Positions 7,678-14,793 of a DNA stretch of 64,000 nucleotides are shown here, piece by piece (within the stretch, counting starts at the first letter, position 1; each line of letters begins with the position of its first letter). Both the position numbers and the translations under genes were made by a program. Source of the DNA: Streptomyces tanashiensis (GTDB lineage: Bacteria > Actinomycetota > Actinomycetes > Streptomycetales > Streptomycetaceae). Location of the stretch: NCBI RefSeq assembly GCF_014648895.1, contig NZ_BMRZ01000004.1:310001-374000 (forward strand), in the 5' to 3' direction. The notes below the pieces were generated by a model. It had not been told where the DNA came from. It did not search any database and was given only the letters and a program-made list of their open reading frames with translations.

Positions 7678-8942
7678 CCCGGCGCGTGGCCGTCACCGGC
7701 ATCGGCGTGGTCGCCCCGGGCGGCGCCGGAACGGCGGCCTTCTGGGACCTCCTCGCCCAGGGACGTACGGCGACCCGCGGCATCACCCTGTTCGACCCCG
7801 CCGGCCTGCGCTCCCGCATAGCGGCCGAGTGCGACTTCGACCCGTACGACCACGGGCTGCCGGTGGACCTGATCGAACACACCGACCGGTACGTCCAGTT
7901 CGCCGCGGTCGCCGCCGGCGAAGCCGTACGCGACTCCGGGCTCGACACCGCCACCGAGGACCCCTGGCGCGTCGGCGTCAGCCTCGGCAGCGCCGTCGGC
8001 GGCACGACCCGACTGGAGCACGACTACGTCCTGGTCAGCGAGCGCGGACAGCGGTGGGACGTGGACCACCGCGCGGCCGACCCCAAGCTGCACCTGGCGT
8101 TCTCGCCCAGCACGCTCGCCGCGGTGGTCGCCGAGCGGTTCGGCGCCCGCGGCCCGGTGCAGACCGTCTCCACGGGCTGCACCTCCGGCCTCGACGCCGT
8201 CGGCTACGCCTTCCACACCATCGAGGAGGGCCGGGCGGACGTGGTCATAGCCGGGGCGTCGGACTCGCCGATCTCCCCGATCACCATGGCCTGCTTCGAC
8301 GCCATCAAGGCCACGTCCCCCGACAACGACGACCCCGAGCACGCCTCCAAGCCCTTCGACAACCGCCGCAACGGCTTCGTCATGGGTGAGGGCGCGGCGG
8401 TCCTCGTCCTGGAGGAGTACGAGCACGCCAGGGCCCGCGACGCGCACATCTACTGCGAGATCGGCGGCTACGCCACCTACGGCAACGCCTACCACATGAC
8501 CGGTCTCACCGGCGAAGGCCTGGAGATGGCCCGGGCGATCGACACCGCGCTCGACCAGGCCCGGCTCGACCCCACGTCGATCGACTACGTGAACGCGCAC
8601 GGCTCGGGCACCCGCCAGAACGACCGGCACGAGACCGCCGCCGTCAAGCGGTCCCTGGGCTCCCACGCGTACGACACGCCCATGAGCTCCATCAAATCCA
8701 TGGTGGGCCACTCGCTCGGCGCGATCGGCGCGATAGAGGTCGCCGCCTGTGTGCTCGCCCTGAAGCACCAGGTGGTGCCCCCGACCGCCAACTACGAGAT
8801 TCCCGACCCCGAGTGCGACCTGGACTACGTGCCGCGCACCGCCCGCCCCCGGAAGCTGAGGAACGTGCTCTCCGTCGGCAGCGGCTTCGGCGGTTTCCAG
8901 TCCGCCGTGCTCCTGACCGGGCCGGGCGGGAGGACACGATGA
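7674..8942 (+). CDS. whiE-ORFIII: Ketosynthase alpha (minimal type II PKS)
   Basis: 422 residues, normal KS-alpha length. The catalytic triad is at the classical positions: Cys169 (STGCTSGLDAVG), His309 (NAHGSGT) and His346 (GHSLGAIG). It condenses malonyl units on the ACP at 10216 together with the chain length factor that follows. The GTG start at 7674 overlaps the cupin stop, and the stop overlaps the CLF start as ATGA. The tight coupling makes a 1:1 heterodimer likely. Confidence 0.95.
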   Translation: MTRRVAVTGIGVVAPGGAGTAAFWDLLAQGRTATRGITLFDPAGLRSRIAAECDFDPYDHGLPVDLIEHTDRYVQFAAVAAGEAVRDSGLDTATEDPWRVGVSLGSAVGGTTRLEHDYVLVSERGQRWDVDHRAADPKLHLAFSPSTLAAVVAERFGARGPVQTVSTGCTSGLDAVGYAFHTIEEGRADVVIAGASDSPISPITMACFDAIKATSPDNDDPEHASKPFDNRRNGFVMGEGAAVLVLEEYEHARARDAHIYCEIGGYATYGNAYHMTGLTGEGLEMARAIDTALDQARLDPTSIDYVNAHGSGTRQNDRHETAAVKRSLGSHAYDTPMSSIKSMVGHSLGAIGAIEVAACVLALKHQVVPPTANYEIPDPECDLDYVPRTARPRKLRNVLSVGSGFGGFQSAVLLTGPGGRTR

Positions 8943-10189
8943 GCACACAGCGGCCAGGGCGGGCGGTCGTCACCGGGATCGGTGTGATCGCGCCCAACGG
9001 ATTGCGCGCCGACGCGTACTGGAAGTCCGTCCGGGAGGGCCTCGGCGTTCTCGGCCGGATCAGCCGGGAGGGCTGTGAGGACCTGCCCCTCAAGGTCGCG
9101 GGGCAGGTCGAGGGCTTCGACGCCTCGGACCTCATCGACGAGCGCTTCCTCGTCCAGACCGACCGCTTCACCCACTACGCCATGGCGGCGGCCGCGCTCG
9201 CCCTCGACGACGCCGGCCTCGGCCACGACGACGACCCCGAGGAGCCCTTCTCCATCGGCGTCGTCACCGCCGCCGGGTCGGGAGGCGGCGAGTTCGGCCA
9301 GCGCGAGCTGCAGAAGCTGTGGGGACAGGGCTCCAAGTTCGTCGGCCCGTACCAGTCCATCGCCTGGTTCTACGCCGCGAGCACCGGCCAGATCTCCATC
9401 CGGCACGGGTTCAAGGGCCCGTGCGGGGTGGTCGCCAGCGACGAGGCCGGCGGTCTGGACTCCCTCGCCCACGCCGCCCGCGCCGTCCGGCGCGGGACCG
9501 GTGCCGTGGTCGTGGGAGCCGCCGAGGCGCCCCTCGCCCCGTACTCGATGGTGTGCCAGCTCGGCTATCCGGAGCTCAGCACCGTCGAGGACCCGGACCG
9601 GGCCTACCGTCCCTTCACGGCCAAGGCCTGCGGCTTCGTCCCCGCCGAGGGCGGTGCCATGCTCGTCGTCGAGGACGAGGCCCGCGCCCTCGACCGGGGC
9701 GCGACCGTCCGGGCCACGATCGCGGGCCACGGCGCCACCTTCACCGGCGCCTCCCGCTGGAAGGAGTCCCGGGAGGGGCTCGCCCGCGCCATCCGGGTCG
9801 CCCTCGACGAGGCGGGCTGCGCCCCGGAGGAGATCGACGTGGTCTTCCCCGACGCCCTGGGCGTACCGGAGGCGGACCGCGCCGAGGCCCTGGCGATCGC
9901 GGACGTCCTGGGCGCGCACGCCACGCGCGTCCCGGTGACGGCACCCAAGACCGGCTACGGCCGGGCCTACTGCGGGGCGCCCGTCCTGGACGTCACGGCC
10001 GCGGTGTTCGCCATGGAGCACGGCCTGGTGCCCCCCACACCCAACGTGTTCGACATCGACTGCGACCTCGACGTGGTCATGTCCCGCGCTCGGCCCGCCG
10101 AGCTGCGCACGGCCCTCGTCCTCAGCCGGGGACTCATGGGATCCAACGCGGCGCTCGTCGTGCGCCGCGGTGGCGGACTCGCCCGGTAG
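8939..10189 (+). CDS. whiE-ORFIV: Chain length factor (KS-beta) with Glu in the Cys position
   Basis: 416 residues. KS fold without catalytic residues. The site matching KS Cys169 is Glu169 (ASDEAGGLDSLA). In antibiotic PKS chain length factors this residue is usually Gln, so the Glu is noteworthy; I cannot tell from here whether it is normal for spore-pigment enzymes. The protein dimerises with KS-alpha and sets polyketide length (dodecaketide for WhiE-type systems, from knowledge of the family). The start ATG at 8939 overlaps the KS-alpha stop. Confidence 0.93.
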   Translation: MSTQRPGRAVVTGIGVIAPNGLRADAYWKSVREGLGVLGRISREGCEDLPLKVAGQVEGFDASDLIDERFLVQTDRFTHYAMAAAALALDDAGLGHDDDPEEPFSIGVVTAAGSGGGEFGQRELQKLWGQGSKFVGPYQSIAWFYAASTGQISIRHGFKGPCGVVASDEAGGLDSLAHAARAVRRGTGAVVVGAAEAPLAPYSMVCQLGYPELSTVEDPDRAYRPFTAKACGFVPAEGGAMLVVEDEARALDRGATVRATIAGHGATFTGASRWKESREGLARAIRVALDEAGCAPEEIDVVFPDALGVPEADRAEALAIADVLGAHATRVPVTAPKTGYGRAYCGAPVLDVTAAVFAMEHGLVPPTPNVFDIDCDLDVVMSRARPAELRTALVLSRGLMGSNAALVVRRGGGLAR

Positions 10190-10215
10190 GACCGGGCGAG
10201 GAAGGAGAATCGAAG

Positions 10216-10473
10216 ATGATCACCACGGAACTCACCTTCGGTGAACTGGCCACGCTGATGAAGCAGTCGGCCGGCGTCACCGTCGACCCCTCCCAGCTCG
10301 AAGACGCTCCCGAGACGCCCTTCAGCGGCCTCGGCGTCGACTCGCTCGGCCTGCTCGGCATCGTCGGTGAGCTGGAGAACCGCCACGGGGTGGCGCTGCC
10401 CACCGACGCCGAGCGCTGCAAGACGCCGGCGGAGTTCATCGCTCTCGTCAACAACGCCCTCGCAGGAGTCTGA
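10216..10473 (+). CDS. whiE-ORFV: Acyl carrier protein of the type II PKS
   Basis: 85 residues with the phosphopantetheine site LGVDSLG at Ser43. The length and helix pattern are those of discrete aromatic-PKS ACPs, and the neighbours are the KS/CLF pair and the cyclases. The ATG at 10216 has a GAAGGAGAA site 8 nt upstream. It carries the growing poly-beta-ketone. Confidence 0.95.
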   Translation: MITTELTFGELATLMKQSAGVTVDPSQLEDAPETPFSGLGVDSLGLLGIVGELENRHGVALPTDAERCKTPAEFIALVNNALAGV

Positions 10474-10474
10474 C

Positions 10475-10954
10475 GTGTCCGGACACACCGACAACAGCAT
10501 CACCATCGCCGCCCCCCTCGACCTCGTCTGGGACATGACCAACGACATCGAGAACTGGCCGCAGCTCTTCAGCGAGTACGCCTCCGTCGAGGTCCTCGAA
10601 CGCAAGGGCGACACCACCAAGTTCCGCCTGACCATGCACCCGGACGAGAACGGGAAGGTCTGGAGCTGGGTGTCGGAGCGCACCACCGACCGCGTGAACC
10701 GGAAGGTGCGGGCCCACCGGGTCGAGACGGGGCCGTTCGCGCACATGAACATCGCCTGGGAGTACGAGGAGCTGCCCGGCGGCGTCCAGATGCGCTGGGT
10801 CCAGGACTTCGCGATGAAGCCCGACGCCCCCGTCGACGACGCGTGGATGACCGACAACATCAACCGCAACTCCCGCACCCAGATGGCCCTCATCCGGGAC
10901 CGCCTCGTCCAGGCCGCGAATGAGGGCCGGAGCGCGCCGGTCCGGCCCGCCTGA
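10475..10954 (+). CDS. whiE-ORFVI: Aromatase/cyclase, SRPBCC fold (WhiE ORFVI-like)
   Basis: 159 residues; a single START/Bet v1-type domain like the N-terminal half of TcmN (WDMTNDIENWPQLFSEYASVEVL at the start is typical). It directs first-ring folding and aromatisation of the polyketide. The start is GTG at 10475, one base after the ACP stop, with GCAGGAG inside the end of the ACP gene as ribosome site. Starting further upstream would overlap the ACP in another frame. Confidence 0.92.
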   Translation: MSGHTDNSITIAAPLDLVWDMTNDIENWPQLFSEYASVEVLERKGDTTKFRLTMHPDENGKVWSWVSERTTDRVNRKVRAHRVETGPFAHMNIAWEYEELPGGVQMRWVQDFAMKPDAPVDDAWMTDNINRNSRTQMALIRDRLVQAANEGRSAPVRPA

Positions 10955-10978
10955 CGGGCACCCCCAGAAAGGAAAACG

Positions 10979-11311
10979 ATGCACCACGCACTGATCGTCG
11001 CCCGCATGGCGCCCGGCTCGGCGCCCGCGATCGCGGACGTGTTCGCCGACTCCGACCGCGGTGAACTGCCGCACCTGGTGGGGGTCGCCCGGCGCAGCCT
11101 GTTCCAGTTCGGCGACGTCTACCTGCACCTCATCGAGTCCGAGCAGGACCCGGCGCCGAACGTCGCCAGGCTGGCCGGACACCCCGAGTTCCGCGGGGTC
11201 AGCGAGCGCCTGTCGGCGTACGTCAGCGCGTACGACCCGACGACCTGGCGCGGTCCCAAGGACGCCATGGCGCACTGCTTCTACCGCTGGGAGCGGGACG
11301 CAGGCTCCTGA
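10979..11311 (+). CDS. whiE-ORFVII: TcmI-type polyketide cyclase (WhiE ORFVII-like)
   Basis: 110 residues with the ferredoxin-like fold of the TcmI family (MHHALIVARMAPGS at the start, then LVGVARRSLFQFGDVYLHLIE). These cyclases close later rings of the aromatic polyketide. It is last in the operon, with AGAAAGGAAAACG as ribosome site. It ends 23 bp before a large hairpin shared with the convergent methyltransferase. Confidence 0.9.
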   Translation: MHHALIVARMAPGSAPAIADVFADSDRGELPHLVGVARRSLFQFGDVYLHLIESEQDPAPNVARLAGHPEFRGVSERLSAYVSAYDPTTWRGPKDAMAHCFYRWERDAGS

Positions 11312-11333
11312 GCCGGGAACCCGGTGAAACCCG

Positions 11334-11372
11334 AGGCCGCCCGCCCCGCGTACGACGCGGAGCGGGCGGCCT
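11334..11372. terminator. Long bidirectional hairpin between the PKS operon and the O-methyltransferase
   Basis: AGGCCGCCCGC (11334-11344) pairs perfectly with GCGGGCGGCCT (11362-11372). After one mismatch the stem continues as CCGCGT/ACGCGG around an ACG loop. The total is 17 bp plus a mismatch. It lies between two convergent genes, 22 bp from one stop and 20 bp from the other, so it can serve both as terminator. Confidence 0.8.
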
Positions 11373-11392
11373 GAGTTCTGCGCCGGCCGGGA

Positions 11393-12421
11393 TCAGCCGG
11401 GCACGGTGCACTCGAAGGCGTGGAGGTAGGCGTTGACCGGACGGATCTCGCCGATGACGAGACCGGCGTCCGAGAGCCGCTCCACCATGCTCTGCCGGGT
11501 GTGCTTGGCACCGCCGACGTTGAGCAGCAGGAGGAGGTCCATGGCCGTCGTGAACCTCATCGACGGGGTGTCGTCCACGAGGTTCTCGATGACGACGACG
11601 CGGGCACCGGGCTTCGCGGCCCTGCGGACGTTCGCCAGGCACCGGCGGGTGCTGTCGTCGTCCCACTCCAGGATGTTCTTGATGATGTAGACGTCGGCCT
11701 CGACGGGGATGTCCTCCCGGCAGTCGCCGGGGTGGATCCGGACCCGGGAGGCCAGCGAGCCGCCGTCGCGGAGCCGGGGATCGGCGTTGCCGACCACCGC
11801 CGGCAGGTCGAGCAGCGTGCCGTGGAGCGTGGGGTGCTTCTCCAGGAGACTCGCCAGGACGTGGCCCTGACCGCCGCCGATGTCCACGACCGAGGACGCC
11901 CCGCGCAGGTCGAGGAGTTCGGCGACGTCCTCGGCCGACTGGCGGCTCGACGTCGTCATGGCCCGGTTGAACACGTACGCGGACTCGGGCGCCTCCTCGT
12001 TGAGGTACGAGAAGAACTCCCGCTCGTACACGTCCTCGAAGACGTTGCGGCCGGAGCGCACGGCCTCGTCGAGCTTGGGCCAGACGTCCCACGTCCAGGG
12101 CTCGGTGCACCACAGCGCGATGTAGCGCAGGCTGTGCGGGTCGTCCTCGCGCAGTAGACGGGACATCTCCGTGTGGGCGAAGGTGCCGTCGGGCTGCTCC
12201 GCGAAGACGCCCTGGCAGGACAGGGCGCGCAACAGCCGCCGCAGGGTGCGCGGTTCGGTCTTCACCGCGGCCGCGAGGTCCTCCGCGGTCATGGGGGTGT
12301 CTCCCAGCGCGTCGGCCACGCCGAGGCGGGCGGCCGCGCGCACGGCGGCGGCGCAGGCCGCGCCGAAGACGAGTTCTCTCAGCCGCATGGGCGGCGGGGG
12401 AGCGGAATCGACGGTCGTCAT
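11393..12421 (-). CDS. SAM-dependent O-methyltransferase, polyketide type
   Basis: 342 residues. The N-terminal winged-helix dimerisation domain (about 10-100; LGVADALGDTPMTAEDLAAA) is followed by a class I methyltransferase domain with SAM motif VVDIGGGQGHVL and the late motif DVYIIKNILEWDDD typical of hydroxyl/phenol O-methyltransferases such as DmpM/TcmO. It converges on the pigment operon across a shared terminator. The model S. coelicolor whiE locus, as I recall it, has no such gene, so this may methylate the pigment; that is inference from position. The ATG at 12421 has a modest AAGGCAAGG site. Confidence 0.85.
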   Translation of the reverse strand: MTTVDSAPPPPMRLRELVFGAACAAAVRAAARLGVADALGDTPMTAEDLAAAVKTEPRTLRRLLRALSCQGVFAEQPDGTFAHTEMSRLLREDDPHSLRYIALWCTEPWTWDVWPKLDEAVRSGRNVFEDVYEREFFSYLNEEAPESAYVFNRAMTTSSRQSAEDVAELLDLRGASSVVDIGGGQGHVLASLLEKHPTLHGTLLDLPAVVGNADPRLRDGGSLASRVRIHPGDCREDIPVEADVYIIKNILEWDDDSTRRCLANVRRAAKPGARVVVIENLVDDTPSMRFTTAMDLLLLLNVGGAKHTRQSMVERLSDAGLVIGEIRPVNAYLHAFECTVPG

Positions 12422-12477
12422 CTGTTTCGCCTTGCCTTTGCTGTCGTGCCCTACGAGTGGGGGAGGGGAGGGGGCGG

Positions 12478-13542
12478 TCAGCACATGCCCGCGGGCTCGG
12501 AGACGCCGCAGGTGTTGCCCCGGAAGGTGTTGGTCTTCCCGGTGTCCCGGTCGGCCAGGTCGGCGGTGCCGTTGCGCAGCGCCACGTTGTCGTGGATCTC
12601 GATCCGTTCGTTGGGGACACCCACGAAGCTCTTGAAGAGCACGATGCCGCCCGACAGCGGCGAGCTGCCGACGTTGTCCTCGACCCGGTTGTGCGCGACG
12701 ACCGTGTCCTCGGCGCCGGTGAGCACGATGCCCGAGCCCTGGAGGGCGGGCAGGCGGGGGGTCTTCGGGCAGAGCTTGTTGTTCTCGTGGATGTGGTTGC
12801 GGCGCAGGGTCATCGCCCCGGCGCGCGGCGTGGACTCGTCGCCGACCACGAACACGGCGGCGCAGTTGCCCGTCGCCTCGTTGTGGTCGACGGTCAGGTT
12901 CCGCAGGCGCCGCACCGTGATGCCGATCCGGTTGTCGGACACGCGGTTGCCGCTGACGACCGTGCCCCGGGTGTCGGTGGCTCCTCCTTCCTCGGTGACG
13001 GTGTTGGCCAGGAACAGCCCGGCGTCCCCGTTGCCCCGGGCGACGTTGTGGCGCAGCACGCCCCGTACGGACCGCTCCTGGGCGATGCCCCAGGTGCCGT
13101 TGGACTCGGCGGTGACGCGCTGGACCACCAGGCGGTCGGTCCATTTGGCCCACAGGCCGTTCTTGGCGAAGCCCCTGAGGGTCAGCGAGCGCACGGTCAC
13201 GTTCTCGACGGGACGGCTCTCGGTGCCGGTGACGCAGATGCCGTTGCCGGCCTGCGCGCAGGTGTCGGTGCCGGGGGTGGCGGCGGGAACGATGACGGTG
13301 GGGAAGACGGTCGAACCGCGGAGCGTGAGGTTCGACGTGGTGATGCGGACGCTCTCGCGGTACGTGCCCGGGGCGAGGATGATCGTGTCGCCGGGGCGCG
13401 CGGCGTCCACGGCCTTCTGGATCGATTCGCCCGGCTTCACGCGGTGCACCGACCGGCTGTGGGCCGCCGGCGCGGCGGCGCCGAGCCCCGATGCCGTGAG
13501 GGCCGCGGTGCACGCCAGGAGGGCGATCTGTCGTTTCGTCAT
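12478..13542 (-). CDS. Secreted right-handed parallel beta-helix protein
   Basis: 354 residues. Signal peptide at 1-28 (MTKRQIALLACTAALTASG, Ala-rich cleavage area). The first domain begins with VKPGESIQKAVDAARPGDTIILAPGTY, the usual opening of NosD/pectate-lyase-like beta-helices. Coil repeats follow, each carrying an N-turn such as SGNRVSDNRIGI and VAHNRVEDNVG. Several Cys pairs (for example DTCAQAGNGICV and the C-terminal GNTCGV...MC) suggest disulfides outside the cell. The active site cannot be assigned; it could be a glycan lyase, hydrolase or a structural protein. It lies 56 bp upstream of the methyltransferase on the same strand. Confidence 0.75.
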   Translation of the reverse strand: MTKRQIALLACTAALTASGLGAAAPAAHSRSVHRVKPGESIQKAVDAARPGDTIILAPGTYRESVRITTSNLTLRGSTVFPTVIVPAATPGTDTCAQAGNGICVTGTESRPVENVTVRSLTLRGFAKNGLWAKWTDRLVVQRVTAESNGTWGIAQERSVRGVLRHNVARGNGDAGLFLANTVTEEGGATDTRGTVVSGNRVSDNRIGITVRRLRNLTVDHNEATGNCAAVFVVGDESTPRAGAMTLRRNHIHENNKLCPKTPRLPALQGSGIVLTGAEDTVVAHNRVEDNVGSSPLSGGIVLFKSFVGVPNERIEIHDNVALRNGTADLADRDTGKTNTFRGNTCGVSEPAGMC

Positions 13543-13865
13543 ATCGCGAAGTTATGAGCGCGTGTTCCGGCCCGCCACCGCTGATCCCCCGGGTGGGCCG
13601 GGGCCGACCGAGGGCCCCTGGCGCGCGGCCGTACGGGCACTGGTCCGTTCGCGTGCCGGCCGGGATCACCCGGGGGGCGGTATCCCCACCACGGTGACCT
13701 GCTGTGACGGTTCCGGGCGGTCGCGGTCGTGCGGCCGACCGGAGGACGGCCGAACGCGGTCCCCGCGTTGCGGGGACCGCGCACCGGCATTTGCCTCGTG
13801 CTCGGAGCACAGCACAGGTGCCGCGCGCAGAAGCCGGCCGGGACGCTCCACCTAAGGAGAGAAGC
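13543..13865. other. Divergent intergenic region with a strong hairpin
   Basis: This 323-bp gap must hold promoters for the beta-helix gene (minus) and the small secreted protein (plus). The only clear structure is the 12-bp inverted repeat at 13755-13781. AAGGAG at 13853-13858 is the ribosome site of the downstream gene. Confidence 0.5.
13755..13781 (+). repeat. 12-bp perfect inverted repeat with 3-nt loop, 85 bp before the next ATG
   Basis: CGCGGTCCCCGC (13755-13766), loop GTT, and GCGGGGACCGCG (13770-13781). The stem is perfect, all G/C except one T-A pair. It lies in the probable leader or promoter of the gene at 13866. It has no T tract and could act as an operator, a 5' UTR structure, or the end of an upstream transcript. 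Confidence 0.7.
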
Positions 13866-14414
13866 ATGCGTCGCGCACGTGCCGGTCTGCAGGTCACCCT
13901 GATCGTCGGCGCCGTCGTCCTGTCCGCCCCCACGGCACTCGCCGCCGCCGGGGAACCCGATGTCCGGATCAGCCCGCTGAACGCGGCTCCGGGCACCACG
14001 GTCACCGTCACCACCACCGCCTGCGGCAAGGAGACGTACGGCAAGGGCGAGTCGGACGCGGGCGGCAAGTTCCACCTCCTGCCGGGGAACCGGAAGGGTG
14101 TCCTGGTGGGCGAGTTCGTGGTGCCGGAGGGCGCGACGTCCGGGACCGACACGGTCACCCTGAAGTGCCCGCCGCGGATCAAGCAGACCGTCACCTACCG
14201 CATTTCCGGCCGCCCCCACGGCGGCGTCGAGGCCGGCTTCGGCTGGGCGGCCGGCGCCGCGGGCCCGGCCGCGACGAAGGCGACGGCCGCGGAGCCCTCG
14301 ACGGGTTCCACGAGCACCCCGCTCGCCGTGGGCGGCGTCCTGCTCGCCGGTGCCGTGGCGGGCGGCGCGGTCCACCTCCGCCGGCGCGCGAGGGGAGCCC
14401 GCACGTCCGTCTGA
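13866..14414 (+). CDS. Secreted protein with C-terminal membrane anchor, function unknown
   Basis: 182 residues. Signal peptide (MRRARAGLQVTLIVGAVVLSAPTALAAAG). The middle domain (about 30-120) is a beta-rich module beginning ISPLNAAPGTTVTVTTTACG with two Cys (TTACGK and LKCPPR), likely a disulfide in an immunoglobulin-like fold. A Thr/Ser/Ala-rich linker and a hydrophobic segment (PLAVGGVLLAGAVAGGAVHL) follow, and the protein ends with a basic tail RRRARGARTSV. No LPxTG sortase motif is present. The topology is extracellular domain with a C-terminal anchor. Such proteins are frequent in Streptomyces, without assigned function. AAGGAG before the ATG is an excellent ribosome site. Confidence 0.7.
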   Translation: MRRARAGLQVTLIVGAVVLSAPTALAAAGEPDVRISPLNAAPGTTVTVTTTACGKETYGKGESDAGGKFHLLPGNRKGVLVGEFVVPEGATSGTDTVTLKCPPRIKQTVTYRISGRPHGGVEAGFGWAAGAAGPAATKATAAEPSTGSTSTPLAVGGVLLAGAVAGGAVHLRRRARGARTSV

Positions 14415-14793
14415 AGCACGCGCGGGTGTCCCGCCCGTACCGGAGAGGTCCACGCCCCCGATTCCGTCGCACCACGCGGCGGGTCGGGGGCGGATTCGTC
14501 TGCGTGAACGCCAGAACGTGATCGGTTCATTGCATTTTCGTTCGGCGTTAGGTCGTTTTATGAGCCCGGAATGACCGCTGGAGGCTGTCCTTCCAGCAAG
14601 GTCACATGGCGAACACGAACTGACTATGCTCCCCGATGTGTTGCGCCGCGCTCACAGCGAGTCATGAACGCTGCGAGCGCGTGGACGGAGCGCGGCCCGC
14701 GAAAAGAAGCGGTCATCCGTGCGATTCCGGAGCGACCCGTCGCGCACCGCATCACCTCAGTCCGTTCATTTCAGACGGTTTAGGGACCCCCTG
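14415..14793. other. Intergenic region upstream of the conservon
   Basis: The left part holds the terminator-like hairpin at 14453-14492. From about 14520 the DNA is notably richer in A/T than its surroundings (GTGATCGGTTCATTGCATTT, then CGTTTTATGAGCC), which fits a promoter region for the conservon. I could not fix -35/-10 boxes. Short reading frames here have no coding character. Confidence 0.45.
14453..14492 (+). terminator. Terminator-like stem-loop after the secreted-protein gene
   Basis: CGCCCCCGA (14453-14461) pairs perfectly with TCGGGGGCG (14484-14492). Inside, CCGTCGC (14464-14470) can pair with GCGGCGG (14476-14482) with one G-U pair, around an ACCAC loop. It lies 38 bp past the stop at 14414 and before the conservon promoter region. 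Confidence 0.65.

Noticed and set aside
14571..14783. Possible 70-residue protein before cvnA
   Set aside because: No ribosome site and no family-like sequence; it lies in the A/T-richer presumed promoter region.
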